A stretch of DNA of 64,000 bases from Guadua angustifolia. Taxonomy: Eukaryota; Streptophyta; Magnoliopsida; Poales; Poaceae. The notes under the pieces were generated by a model, which was given only the letters and a program-made list of their open reading frames with translations, was not told the DNA's origin and ran no database searches. The position numbers were made by a program, and so were the translations under genes. The DNA is taken from positions 3,720,001 through 3,784,000 of the forward strand of contig CM070506.1 of the NCBI GenBank assembly GCA_036346375.1, in the 5' to 3' direction. Below, one piece after another: positions 42,538-56,021 of this stretch (position 1 is its first letter; each line of letters opens with the position of its first letter).

Positions 42538-45500
42538 TGTAATATCGCGAAAACCTCGCCCCAACCTTTGTGCCTTGATGGCCAGGCGTCTTTGGGCCGT
42601 CGTCGACAGTTTTCTCCGAGGTGTTTGTTCCATATGGGAGGTTAAGGGCTAAAGGTTTGGTTTAGGGAGGGTGTTTTGGAAATTCACCTCTCCACCTACC
42701 CATTCTCTCTCTCTTGGTTTTGTGTGGTGGCATTGTCCCACCCAAGGCAGCTTTTGTCGATTTTTCCAAGCAAAGAAGCGCCTCCTTCACTCATTGGTTC
42801 TGCTCCTGCGCCTTGGGCTGAGGCTTCCAGCTGCTACTCCCTGCTCCCTTCTCCACCGAGCTGACTCCCCTGCGCCCTCTCCCTGGCGACTGCTCTTCCC
42901 TGGCCGATGCTGGCGCCCTGCTCTCCCCTAGCCTGCCGCCCGGCCAGGCCAACAATTTAAGTCCAGCGCCCTTCTCCTTTTCCCCTGCCGAAGCAACTCC
43001 AGCAGCAGCAGCCGGCGCCTCCCCCATGCGCCCTCCCCCTGGCCGGTGAGCCCTGGGCCGAGCCCCTGGCCTCTTGCTGCCGGCACTGCCTTGGGGCCGT
43101 CCCTGCTGCTGGCACCGCCCGAGAGCACCCCCTGTTGCTGGTGCCGCCTTGGAGTCCCCCTGCTGCTCCACCCCATGGCTGGCACCTCCTTCCTCTCCTC
43201 CTTTGTGCTAAGTGGAGGTGAAGTCTAGTGTGGATGAATTGTTGTAGCTAAGGTGTTTGAGGAAATGCCTAGAAGGGTTATTTAGTTGATATTTCATTCT
43301 TTCTTTGTCAGATTTGAGGTAGTATGTTGTGACTGAGTTAATGCATATAGTAGCACCTCCTTTAGTTATTCCTTGCTACTGCTAAAGAATGTTAGTGGTG
43401 GTGCATGTATTTAGATGCTAAAATGGATACTGATGTATAGCACGACTGAAGTGGAGAGTAGTGCATAGATATGTTTAGCATTACATTTCATATACTGGCA
43501 TTTTGTTTGGTTCTTGCTATAGCTAGTATTTTAGTAAATCTTCCTGTATCGATTTTGATTTGAGGGTATGGGTTCTAGTGGCGGTCGATATACAATTTGG
43601 ATTAGTGTGTGTGAATGGTAGAAACGAGAGGGTTTTCGAGTTGTCCATAAGGAAATGCTTGGCTGAGATCTGTCAGTGACCTATATACTCATACTCTTGC
43701 TTATGTTTGGGTTCAAAGGAGAGATCAACAGATTTTGTAGAATTATAATCACAGAGTGTTACAACAAGTGTGATGTGATTTATGGAAATGAGTATGTATT
43801 TGTTTTTAAGTAAAGGATTCTGCAAGTTATGATTAGCATGTCTAATTGTGTGATGACCCTTACTAGCTAAGATGTGTAGATCTTACTCTAGTATAGGCCT
43901 GACTTGGGTGTTAGGTTGGGACGTATGCTAGTATGTGCTGAGGTCGATTCGTTCTTGTGTTTGGTAATACTATTGTCTCCTTGGATGGATGGGAGATGTT
44001 TCAGTTGTAGCGGTCTTGCATTTCATAAGAAATTTTTGTTCAGAGTAAGGAATGGGGTAAAACTGTGGATTGTTGAATTGATGTTATGCACAAGGGTTAA
44101 ATGTATGCTTTTCGAGTTATCTGAAAAAGAGGGTTTTTGCGGGTCGTATTAGTTCACATCATTGGCGATTTGTGATGTCGTGTATGTTTTGATTGAATTG
44201 TATAATCTTCCTTTAGGAGGAGCCGCGCCTGGGTCGAGAACCTCTGCACCTCACTTCGTTCTTCAAGGTTAAAGGCAAGTGCATTCCCTAGATTGCGGCT
44301 AGGAGGATTATTTGATTGTTGCTTTTAGCATACGCAATTGCCGATGAATACGCAAGAGGTAAGCTTTGCTTGGCTATAACTAGAAAATGGTTCCTTGTGT
44401 GAAAATGCTTCTGATGATTAAATGGTTAAGGGAATGGATGCAAGTACATCGTGTTATTGAGCGTGGTTGTATGTTCATATGTGATGCTCCTTAATTTGAT
44501 TGTTGCTCGCCAATTAGATGAACTCTAATTGAAAACGGGTCATTAGCAAGGTTGATTATAGTGAGTATATTGTTCGAGTGATTGGGGTTGACATGAGTTG
44601 GTTTAAACGGTTACGCCATTTCTAGGGATCGTATAGGTGAGTATTTAATTGCAAGTGTATTGTGGTGAACGTGGCTCAGTGGCCGTATGATTTAATTGTA
44701 TATCAGAAACGCTGTAATGTGTTGCCATGTCTGATTGTTGCATCGGTTTAGACCAGTATCGTTGGCAACTTATGAATGTGAGAATTGGCTATGTGTATGT
44801 ATGTGGTTATGGTATGTTAGTGTTGGCATTGAATGAAAAGTTGCATTTCATTCATGAAAATTGCATTTGTGCATTCATAATGGAAGAGGCGACCCATTCT
44901 GATGCGGGCCTCTGTGTTCACACGTAGTGAACACGAAAGTCCTACCTCGTAGTCCCATTCATCGAGGTGAATGGGAGCGAGACAGTAAGAGTAGGCACCT
45001 TCCATCTACGGGATGGAAGGGACGTGAGGGTGCACACCGACGGGTGGGCACTCGGCAGTACCGGTACGTGCATGGCAATGGGCATTCATGTGCATGGCAA
45101 TGAGCATTCTTGTGTATTGCATCTTTAATAATGAGTGTTGTGGTAAATGGCGTGTCATATGGATGGTGATTTTGGTAATTGAAGGTTGAGTTGTGGACTC
45201 AACCCAAAAATGGGAGATTGAATTGAATTTGATGAATTAGCGCATTTCTTTGCCCTGCGAATTATGTTGTATGAATATCGTGGAGTGAAGTCGAGTTATA
45301 AACTGATATGCCATAGATGAAAATGGTTTGAGTTGCAACGAGGGTAGTTGAGTCGGAGACATTGTGACTTAGAGTTAAGTAATGCTTCTTTGGCGTTGAA
45401 TGGGTTTGCTATCAAGTTGCTGGTTTGATTGCGGTAATGTTCTTGTATGGTCAAGTTATTACTTTATACGCATATTGTCCGGATGTTGTTTCATTTATAT

Positions 45501-45992
45501 TACTTGCTCTTCTGGTCAAACATTTGTTCTACTTATAGTAAATTGGAATTGTTACCCTTGTGTACTTTGCTGAGTCATCGACTCACGCTTGTTTGTTGTG
45601 TTGTTGCAGGTACTATGAAACCGCATGCATGGGGGGAAGTAGTAGCACAAGCACGCTTTTCATCAAACCCTTTAATCGATCTGTAAAGCCTGGTTGTATT
45701 GATTATGGTTGCAATATGTTGTCCGTCGTGGTGTAGTTTTTTTTTTCAATTCAGTTGGATGTGTGATTGATTAACTAAGGACATGCTAGAATGATATAGT
45801 AGCTGCAATTGATTTATGTATGCTGTCTGCTGAGTGGATGTCCTAGTTTTAGGGGAGGTGCTTCCGAAATTTTTAATAATTTTGGCAATCTCCTAGTTGT
45901 TAGCTGCTTTGCAAATATGTATTCTTAGCGATTTGTAATTGTTGTTGCTAGAGGGGGGTAACATTCGGGGCACAGGGTGCCGGGGTGTTACA
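42538..45992 (+). repeat. LTR 2 of the array (complete)
   Basis: 3455 bp, TGTAATATCGCG to GGGGTGTTACA. GC-rich module at about 42770-43200; hairpin cluster at 44914-45020. It has the same length as LTR 3 and is nearly identical, with small differences concentrated in the GC-rich module. Confidence 0.92.
44914..45020 (+). repeat. Conserved hairpin cluster, LTR 2
   Basis: Stem 1: GTGTTCAC / GTGAACAC, 44914-44934, 5-base loop. Stem 2: TCCCATTCA / TGAATGGGA, 44953-44976, 6-base loop, extended by CTCG (44946-44949) with CGAG (44978-44981) and by CCTAC (44941-44945) with GTAGG (44991-44995). Stem 3: CCTTCCATC / GATGGAAGG, 44998-45020, 5-base loop. CACC-GACG-GGTG and the palindrome GTACCGGTAC follow within 50 bases. 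Stems are perfect and are found in three other LTR copies. Confidence 0.8.
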
Positions 45993-45994
45993 GT

Positions 45995-46006
45995 TGGTAT
46001 CAGAGC
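45995..46006 (+). other. Primer-binding site (tRNA-iMet), first internal region
   Basis: TGGTATCAGAGC two bases after the LTR end at 45992; the same site follows LTR 3 at 56024-56035. Confidence 0.9.
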
Positions 46007-48277
46007 GGGCTTCAGGTCCGTGGTGTTTGAATGTAGTGAGTAGCTCTAGAGTAAACTAAAATTTTGCAGCGTGATATTAGAAACATGGCATAGGTTTCGC
46101 TCCTTTAAAATTTGGCCTTCGGGCAACAACCTTAAAATCTGAATTAGAGTGGTTAACTAACTTAAAACTTGACACACTCTGATGCACAGTAGGATGGGTA
46201 TGGGTACATTGCATTGCGCCTAAATGTTGAGTGCTAAATTTATTGTTGTATATTGCTTTGACCATGGAAGGACTATTGGAATCAGTATGCTTATGTTCAT
46301 GTTATTGGCTAAACCGAAAGGTTTCGACCTTGTTCATTTGGCCGAGTTGTGGGTCTTGCTTGTGGGTGGGACTGGTGAGTGCCACCTTGCTGTTTGGGAA
46401 ACCTCTCGTTCTTGAGTCGTCGTTTTCGTGGAGTAGTTAGAGGATAAGGAGGAAGGTTGGTTTCTTCGCCTTCAATGTTTGGATTTAAAGAGAAAAGCTT
46501 AGTGATGAACCTCTTTGGGTAGCTTATATTTGTTGTCTTCGGTTTCGTTGGATTGTTTGGTTTTGTTGGTTATCGTGGGTTGCCTTGTGTTGAAAAACCA
46601 TTGTAGTTGTTGTTCTCTCCATTTAAGGAACCTCTTGAAGCTTCCTTGGTGCAAACTAAAATCGTGTGGATCTTTGGTGTTAAGGTTTTATCAAGAAGGA
46701 TTTAATTGATCATTTGGTTTTTCCCATGTATCTCTTTTGCTTCCTGGAAGTTGTAAATGTTGAGATTTGATTAAGGAGTTGTTTCCGTCGGAGTTTGGGA
46801 ATTCGAGAGTCGAATTCTCTTATGACTTATGGTTGAGTTTTTTTTCTGGAAAGAGATGGTTTTTGTTGTTGTTGTTCATGCTTAAAATCGTGGTTCTTCT
46901 CTAAAGGTTGGGTGCGCGACTCACGAGAGTGTATGGTGAGTAGTTGAGCCTCCAAATAAGGAGGGTTACTGATTTCGTTAAGAAGAACTTGTTGGTTATT
47001 CAAAGACAACCAAATTTATTGGATGGTAGAGCATGATTAAATTGGAATGGTAGGTGATTCTAAAGTGAAAGGTTGATTAGAGTTTTTACAATGGTTGTGA
47101 GTCAGGAAATTGTTTGGAGGTTCGAGATTTGTGTTCCGGTAAGTCTAGTGTTGCTCAAGGTGAAAATTGTAAGTATTGAATCCTAAATGGTATGCATATT
47201 AGAATGCTAGAGATGATGGGATTTGAGGTGAACCTTCTTTTAGGGATATATGGATTCATTTGTTTGTGTGATCTTTTGGATGGATGCTGTAACACCCCGG
47301 CGCTAAACACGCCACGGATGCTACCAACACTTTGAATAACTAATGTCACCGCTAGTGAAAAGACAGGAATTAACCTCTGACTCTTAAAACTGGTTTAAAA
47401 CTAAGCCACCGAAATTTGCAAAATTTCGGCAGCACCTCCCCTAAAACTAGGACATCCACTCAGCAGACAAAAGAGCAATAGCAGTTATATAATATATCAA
47501 ACACTTAAAATAGAATCAAACCATCTAGCAGGTCCTTAGATAATCAATCACACAACCAAATAGAAATTAACAACTCCAGCACGACGAGCAACACATTACA
47601 ACACCATTATTTACATCTAGGCTTTACAAATTAATTAAATGCGGTGGTGATGACCGGAGTCGTGTACGTGCTACTACTCCCATCCATGCATACTGGCTTC
47701 AAAACACCTACAAACATTAAATAACAAGCGTGAGTTCAAACTCAGCAAAGTACACGAGAATAACAATTCCAATCTATCAGAAGTAAAGCAAGAGCTTGAC
47801 TATAAGAGCTAGTAATACGAATGAAACAACACTCGGACAAGACGCATTTATATCCATTTAAAGCAATAACTCAACCATACCAAAAATTACCGCAATCAAG
47901 TCATCGACAATGATAAAACCACTCAACGCCAAAGAGGTATCACTTGACTCTAAGCTACAACGTCTCCGACTCAACCACCCCTTGTTGTAACTCAATTCAT
48001 TTTCATCAATTTTATTTGAGTTCATAACTCAACTACACTCTCCGATATTCATCCAACATACTTAGCAAAGCAGGGAAATGCGCTAATTCATCAAATTCAA
48101 TTCAATCTCCCCTATTTGGGTTGAATCCATGAGTCGACCTCCAATTACCATAATCACCGCCCATATGACACACCATTTACCATAACACTCATTATGAAAG
48201 ATGCAATGCACATGAATGCTCATTTCCATGCACGCATCAGATCGCTGAAAGTGCCCACCCGTCGGTGTGCACCCTCA

Positions 48278-48390
48278 TGTCCCTCCCATCCCGTAGATGG
48301 AAGGTGCCTACTCTTACTGTCTCGCTCCCATTCACCTCGATGAATGGGACTACGAGGTAGGACTTTCATGTTCACTACGTGTGAACACAG
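48278..48390 (-). repeat. Conserved hairpin cluster, solo LTR
   Basis: Same three stems as at 44914-45020, in reverse. The middle stem is perfect. In the stem nearest 48280 one pair (plus-strand C against A) becomes a G-T wobble on the LTR sense strand. The outer stem (about 48369-48388) keeps 7 pairs. Confidence 0.7.
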
Positions 48391-48464
48391 AGGCCCGCAT
48401 CAGAATGGGTCACCTCTTCCATTATGAATATGCATATCATGAATGCAAGAATGCAACATCAATT

Positions 48465-48582
48465 CTCAACTAAAACACATTTCAATCAACACACTCAACT
48501 AAAACACATTTCAATCAACAATTCTCAACAAATACACATTTCAATCAACATACTCAACTAAAACACATTTCAAACAACATAC
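48465..48582 (+). repeat. 29-bp minisatellite in the solo LTR
   Basis: Four units of 29-30 bp built on CTCAACTAAAACACATTTCA. The plus-strand LTRs do not contain it, so it arose in this subfamily. Confidence 0.85.
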
Positions 48583-51500
48583 TCAACTCAATTCCCTAGA
48601 CGAGGCACAATTAAATACATCTCTTGTATATTAACCACAAGTATCCCGCACCCCATTCTCGCTACTCGATTGCAATATTAACAAAGGTACGATAAACTCA
48701 CCGAGATTAAGGCTTACTAGTGACCATCCGAATCCACTAGCTAATCCCGTCCGCGAAGGGACGGTCACCAATATAATCCATACTTACAACAATCAATAGA
48801 AATTAGCTATGAACCGATAAATAACAACGAACGACTCAGTTGGACACACAGCTCGGTGTACTTGCCTTTTACCGATGGAAAATGGAGCGGCATTTGGAAT
48901 CTTAGCGTTCGCATGACTTCCCAGGATTAAAGAAAGCCTGAATTTAGAACATATACACATAATATAACTTAAGGCAACAAACCACCTAAACAAAATCACT
49001 AGAACTAGTGCCATTTAATCTCAGGAAGATGCAACATGAAAACATATGCAGTGAATTCGGGGGTAGTCAGTATAGCATGCAACAACTCTACAGTACAATC
49101 TTTCTTGCTGCATCTTATGCTCGCCAGTAACTAGTTCATCAAAATGTTCGAATATGAGAATATAGGCAGCAAACACGCATTACTCACTAATTTGAGAATA
49201 CAAGACATCAATGCAGACATACAAATAAAATCACTAAAACTTATACCATTTGATCTCAGATGACAAGTAAATGAGTATACATACAGTACCAAAGAGGAGT
49301 CTAACTCAACATATGTTTGGGACTAATACAAGAACACTACCTCCTGAACAATTCTAGCATGCAAAGTTGACTTTATCTAGAAATGCATGTGAGATTATTT
49401 CAGTGATTTCTTTCTTCCTATGCCAACAGATAACAATCATCCAAGTCTCGGCTTCAAAATAGTAGGGTTAGATGGTCTTGTCTTTAGATGCACAAAAGGT
49501 GATTTACATCTACCATTGCCATAATGATTTGGCTGCTCAAACAAATTTATTGCAAACATGATGGCTTACAGAATTATTATTGGATGACTGACTCGAACAT
49601 CAAATTCCTTAATACCTCCAAGGAAGACATATCCATATTCCATACTAGCACCAAAAGTAAGCACATATATGCTAGTCAAAACTAACTAATCTCTAACCCA
49701 AGAAAACCAGACAAACCGCAGGAATGCCCCACCCCCATCTCCCACTATTTATAGTAACAACACTGATGTACAAATTTTATTTCTAGCATTCTTTTCTTAT
49801 AGAATTCAACAACTGTCAACTATTCTCATTTCCGGTATGGAGCTTGACCAAAGCTGTCAACTTGAAAAACAATGCTATGAATATTTTAGCAAACCTTTTT
49901 CAGGCTAGCGAAGAGGGCAACATATGTAAATGCAATGTTAGCTCCCTATTACCAAATGCAAAGCTAGCAATTTGCACTCATGCTATCGTCACACCAACTG
50001 AACCAAATAGCAACATTAAACCTCCTAGGCATTTCATACGATCAACCGAAGTGAATCTACAATCCTCCAATCAAAGCCCTAAATGCAAAACCGAAATCTG
50101 CCCACTACTTTGATCTCTCCATTCCCATGAGTTTCATCTCATACTCATGCAATCTAGCTAGGCATAAACACAAACACCTTGCATGCTAAGAAAAGGAATT
50201 ACCCAAGCTAATTCCTCAAAGCAAATCCATGGAAGGGAGGCAGACTACCGACGACGCGGGAACGGGTGGCCGGAGGCGCGCAGGCACGGAGCAAGCCGGA
50301 GGTGCATGGAGGCCGGGGCGACGCCGACGAGGCCGGAGCGGTGCCAAGGAGCTGGAGGCGGCGCCGGGAGGTGGAGGCGGCCCGAGCGCGGAGGCCGGGC
50401 GCGCAGTGCTCAGGCGGCCGACGAGACGGGAGGCGAGCTGAGGCGGCGTCGGCAGGCCAGGAGGCCGAGGCGCTTGAGCGCAGAGGCAAGGCCGAGCGGC
50501 GCCGGAGGCGGGCGAGGTCGGGAGCGGCGCCATCACTCGCGGGTGGAGGCAGGAGCCCAAAGGCGGCGGCGCAGGAGGACACCAGGTAAGCACTCTTCTA
50601 TCTAGGGTTTCTCTCCATTTATTCCATATAAGTATCTATATAATCAATTTAAAAGGATAAAAATTAAACAAAAAGGCTATGGGGAAAAGAATTATAAACT
50701 ATTCAGAATTCTAGAGACCACTAATCCACAGACTTCAATGACTGACACTTCAAACTCACGGCGAAATGTAAATTCCTTTGAATAAACTTGCCACAACAAA
50801 AAAAAATACAGCTTGGAGAACATCCTATCCAATTAAAGCCTACGGAAGAATTCCAAAAGCTTTAATAAAATCTTAAATTGCGCGACAACACATTTTATCT
50901 CCTTCCGCGATAAATCCGAAAATTAAGAAAACGAAAACATCATTGGCCAAAACCCTAGCCAGGGCTTGCAGTATTACAGATGCCTTTCGGCTAAGGCATT
51001 CTGATTTGTGTGCATTAGAGATCCCCTAGATTAGTTTGCATTTTGTCAAGTTGCGGAGTCAGCTTTGTTGATTGAAAATGAGGATGAAAGAATGTTTAAT
51101 TATGAAGTATTATGTTGGTGGGTTCTGAATGCGTTACCTCGCGGAATAACGCCATTCAATTGTCTTTACTAAGAAAATCATCTTAAGTTATGATTGAGGT
51201 ATTTATGCTCATGGGTGTAAGATTGGATCATGTTTTTAGCGTGCGAGTGAGTTATATGTTGTATTGTTAGATAAAGAAAACAACCGAACTCAAGGTAATG
51301 TTTGGTACCTCTTGATCGAGAAATATTTGTATTTCTATTTTGGCTAGAGTTGGGTTTGATTAAAATGTGTGGTGTTTGAGAATGTTCTCCTAAAGGTGAT
51401 TCTTATGATTGTTTCATAAGTGACTTTTGCGAGTGAAATAGTTCCGCCGGGAAATGAGTTTCCCCCGTCTAAAAAAAAAATTTGGTTGTTGTGTGAATGT

Positions 51501-52566
51501 GTTTGATTCCTGGATCGGTTTCCACTTTCTGAATTTTTTTTTGGCTTTGGTAAAAGTAAGATAAATTGCTTTGTTAAAAGTGAAATGCATCTATAAAAGA
51601 TTTATTTGGTATTTTTTTTGTTATTTTGTTTCCCTGGTAGTGTCTGATTAATTTATTGGACCACTTGGTAGTTGCTGGTAATTGCATTACCCTTTTTCCG
51701 AAGTGTGTTAGATCGTTTGGTTGCGTGGGATATGAATAAGTTTGTGTCAACCTGAGGTGGATTGGTCTGTGGCGATTGATATTGCTAGCTAGTTGACCCT
51801 AACTACGAAGTAGGCATGGTAGAAAAAAAATGATTGTGCCATATCGGGCTTTTTCATTCGAGGGCAATGGTCGGTATTTGTCTTTTTGTTAAAAGGTCAA
51901 CCATTTGTAAGAGATAGGAGTTTGTGTTTTGGTTCTTTGAGTACAAGTTGGGAATCCAAGATGATAAAGTTGATGATATCAGGGATTTGTTTAGAATTGG
52001 TTTAGAGGCTTGTTAGAGTAAAGCGTCCTGTGTTGTTCTTGTTTTCTTGTGTACGACGAATTTTGGTAGAGAGGTTAACGGGTGGTACCATGTTTACCTG
52101 AGAATTATCCTTGGGATAAAAGGGGATCGATCATCTTAGTGCCAAAGGAAAGTTTAGTGTGAGTTGCGTTAGACTGTTTTTGATAGTGGCATGATTTGAT
52201 AAATCGTCCTATCGTTTGGATCATTCTAAGTCCTTGCATGGGCACGAGGCGATTCCTGGTTGAGAAAAGTTTTTGCGGGTTTCCCAAATGCGAACTATCG
52301 TTAGAGCCATTGGTCTTCGAGCCCCGACCAATATGGTTACAGGGAAAGTCAAAGCGAGTATTTAAATTTGGGACCAGGGGTATGTTAAGGTGTTCTAGTC
52401 GCATCAGTCTGAGCGAGAAGTGACCTGGGAACTGGAATCTCACATGCGTGAGGAGTATCCAGAGTTGTTCCTATCAGGTATGTGTTGTAAGTTAACTTCT
52501 ACGGTCTCTTTGTTTGATCGTTAGTGCCCGTGGAATTCGGGGTCGAATTCCTTTAAGGGGGGAGAG

Positions 52567-55500
52567 TGTAATATCGCGAAAACCTCGCCCCAACCTTTGT
52601 GCCTTGATCCGGGCGTCTTTGGGGCCGTCGGTGTTTTCTCCGAGGTGTTTGTTCCATATGGGAGGTTAAGGGCTAAAGGTTTGGTTTAGGGAGGGGTGTT
52701 TTTGGAAATTCACCTCTCCACCTACCCATTCTCTCTCTCTTGGTTTTGTGTGGCTGGCATTGTCCCACCCAAGGCAGCTTTTGTGATTTTCCAAGCAAAG
52801 AAGCGTCTCCTTCACTCATTCGGTTCTGGCTCCTGCGCCTTGGGCTGAGGCTTCCAGCTGCTACTCCCTGCTCCCTTCTCCACCGAGCTGACTCCCCTGC
52901 GCCCTCTCCCTGGCGACTGCTCTTCCCTGGCCGATGCTGGCGCCCTGCTCTCCCCTGGCCCTGCTTCGCCCAGCTCCGGCCAGCTGCAGCCCCAAGTCCA
53001 GCGCCCTTCTCCTTTTCCCTGGCAACTCCAAGAAGAAGAAGCCAGCGGCAGCAATGGCGCCTCCCCATGCGCCCTCCCCCTGGCCGGTGAGCCTGGGCGA
53101 GCCTCGCCTCTTCTTGCAAACAAGACCGCCTTGGGGCTGCCCCCTCGCTCTTTGGCACCGCCGAGAGCACCCCATGTCGGTGCCGCCTTGAGTCCCCTGC
53201 TGCTCCACCCCATGGTGGCACCTCCTTCCTCTCCTCCTTTGTGCTAAGTGGAGGTGAAGTCTAGTGTGGATGAATTGTTGTAGCTAAGGTGTTTGAGGAA
53301 ATGCCTAGAAGGGTTATTTAGTTGATATTTCATTCTTTGCTGTCCAGATTTGAGGTAGTATGTTGTGACTGAGTTAATGCATATAGTAGCACCTCCTTTA
53401 GTTATTCCTTGCTATTGCTAAAGAATGTTAGTGGTGGTGCATGTATTTAGATGCTAAAATGGATACTGATGTATAGCACGACTGAAGTGGAGAGTAGTGC
53501 ATAGATATGTTTAGCATTACATTTCATATACTGGCATTTTGTTTGGTTCTTGCTATAGCTAGTATTTTAGTAAATCTTCCTGTATGCGATTTTGATTTGA
53601 GGGTATGGGTTCTAGTGGCAGTCAGTATACAATTTGGATTAGTGTGTGTGAATGGTAGAACAGAGAGGGTTTTCAGGTTGTCCATAAGGAAATGCTTGGC
53701 TGAGATCTGTCAGTGACCTATATACTCATACTCTTGCTTATGTTTGGGTTCAAAGGAGAGATCAACAGATTTTGTAGAATTATAATCACAGAGTGTTACA
53801 ACAAGTGTGATGTGATTTATGGAAATGAGTATGTATTTGTTTTTAAGTAAAGGATTCTGCAAGTTATGATTAGCATGTCTAATTGTGTGATGACCCTTAC
53901 TAGCTAAGATGTGTAGATCTTACTCTAGTATAGGCCCGACTTGGGTGTTAGGTTGGGACGATGCTAGTATGTGTTGAGGTCGATTCGTTCTTGTGTTTGG
54001 TAATACTATTGTCTCCTTGGATGGATGGGAGATGTTTCATTGTAGCGGTCTTGCATTTCATAAGAAATTTTTGTTCGAGTAAGGAATGGGGTAAAACTGT
54101 GGATTGTTGAATTGATGTTATGCACAAGGGTTAAATGTATGCTTTTCGAGTTATCTGAAAAAGAGGGTTTTTGCGGGTCGTATTAGTTCACATCATTGGC
54201 GATTTGTGATGTCGTGTATGTTTTGATTGAATTGTATAATCTTCCTTTAGGAGGAGCCGCGCTTGGGTCGAGAACCTCTGCACCTCACTTCGTTCTTCAA
54301 GGTTAAAGGCAAGTGCATTCCCTAGATTGCGGCTAGGAGGATTATTTGATTGTTGCTTTTAGCATACGCAATTGCCGATGAATACGCAAGAGGTAAGCTT
54401 TGCTTGGCTATAACTAGAAAATGGTTCCTTGTGTGAAAATGCTTCTGATGATTAAATGGTTAAGGGAATGGATGCAAGTACATCGTGTTATTGAGCGTGG
54501 TTGTATGTTCATATGTGATGCTCCTTAATTTGATTGTTGCTCTGCCAATTAGATGAACTCTAATTGAAAACGGGCTGTTAGCAAGGTTGATTATAGTGAG
54601 TATATTGTTCGAGTGATTGGGGTTGACATGAGTTGGTTTAAACGGTTACGTCATTTCTAGGGATCGTATAGGTGAGTATTTAATTGCAAGTGTATTGTGG
54701 TGAACGTGGCTCAGTGGCCGTATGATTTAATTGTATATCAGAAACGCTGTAATGTGTTGCCATGTCTGATTGTTGCATCGGTTTAGACCAGTATCGTTGG
54801 CAACTTATGAATGTGAGAATTGGCTATGTGTATGTATGTGGTTATGGTATGTTAGTGTTGGCATTGAATGAAAAGTTGCATTTCATTCATGAAAATTGCA
54901 TTTGTGCATTCATAATGGAAGAGGCGACCCATTCTGATGCGGGCCTCTGTGTTCACATGTAGTGAACACGAAAGTCCTACCTCGTAGTCCCATTCATCGA
55001 GGTGAATGGGAGCGAGACAGTAAGAGTAGGCACCTTCCATCTACGGGATGGAAGGGACGTGAGGGTGCACACCGACGGGTGGGCACTCGGCAGTACCGGT
55101 ACGTGCATGGCAATGGGCATTCATGTGCATGGCAATGAGCATTCTTGTGCATTGCATCTTTAATAATGAGTGTTGTGGTAAATGGCGTGTCATATGGATG
55201 GTGATTTTGGTAATTGAAGGTTGAGTTGTGGACTCAACCCAAAAATGGGAGATTGAATTGAATTTGATGAATTAGCGCATTTCTTTGCCCTGCGAATTAT
55301 GTTGTATGAATATCGTGGAGTGAAGTCGAGTTATAAACTGATATGCCATAGATGAAAATGGTTTGAGTTGCAACGAGGGGTAGTTGAGTCGGGAGACATT
55401 GTGACTTAGAGTTAAGTAATGCTTCTTTGGCGTTGAATGGGTTTGCTATCAAGTTGGTGGTTTGATTGTGGTAATGTTCTTGTATGGTCAAGTTATTACT

Positions 55501-56021
55501 TTATACGCATATTGTCCGGATGTTGTTTCATTTATATTACTTGCTCTTCTGGTCAAACATTTGTTCTACTTATAGTAAATTGGAATTGTTACCCTTGTGT
55601 ACTTTGCTGAGTCATCGACTCACGCTTGTTTGTTGCGTTGTTGCAGGTACTATGAAACCGGCATGCATGGGGGGAAGTAGTAGCACAAGCACGTTTTCAT
55701 CAAACCCTTTAATCGATCTGTAAAGCCTGGTTGTATTGATTATGGTTGCAATATGTTGTCCGTCGTGGTGTAGTTTTTTTTTCAATTCTGTTGGATGTGT
55801 GATTGATTAACTAAGGACATGCTAGAATGATATAGTAGCTGCAATTGATTTCTGTCTGCTGAGTGGATGTCCTAGTTTTAGGGGAGGTGCTGCCGAAATT
55901 TTTAATAATTTTGGCAATCTCCTAGTTGTTAGCTGCTTTGCAAATATGTATTCTTAGCGATTTGTAATTGTTGTTGCTAGAGGGGGGTAACATTCGGGGC
56001 ACAGGGTGCCGGGGTGTTACA
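52567..56021 (+). repeat. LTR 3 of the array (complete)
   Basis: 3455 bp, same ends as LTR 2. GC-rich module at about 52800-53230, hairpin cluster at 54949-55055. Followed by the primer site. Confidence 0.92.
54949..55055 (+). repeat. Conserved hairpin cluster, LTR 3
   Basis: Same stems as LTR 2. The only change is in the loop of stem 1 (ATGTA instead of ACGTA); all paired positions are kept. Confidence 0.8.

Larger units (their letters stand above)
47288..50978 (-). mobile_element. Solo LTR of a related subfamily, with perfect GATGC duplication
   Basis: 3691 bp, TGTAACACCCCGG to CAGTATTACA on the plus strand, which is an LTR in minus orientation (rc starts TGTAATACTG). GATGC lies on both sides (47283-47287 and 50979-50983), and the empty site GGATGCCTTTCGG is seen in the second internal copy near 57317. 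No internal sequence remains, so LTR-LTR recombination has removed it. It carries its own GC-rich module (about 50225-50585), hairpin cluster and a 29-bp minisatellite, and is closer to the left copy (1931-5375) than to LTRs 1-3. Confidence 0.93.
45993..52566 (+). other. Internal region 1 of the array, interrupted by a solo LTR
   Basis: Two parts, 45993-47287 and 50984-52566, join to 2878 bp of non-coding sequence, as the uninterrupted second copy (56022-58552) shows. It runs from primer site to purine tract. The longest open frames are below 115 codons, are not shared as protein families and mostly read antisense, so no coding is called. Confidence 0.85.

Noticed and set aside
46827..47009. 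Minus-strand 60-residue frame that is identical at 56859-57041
   Set aside because: Identity reflects the duplicated internal region of the array, not coding conservation; it is antisense to the element and low in complexity.
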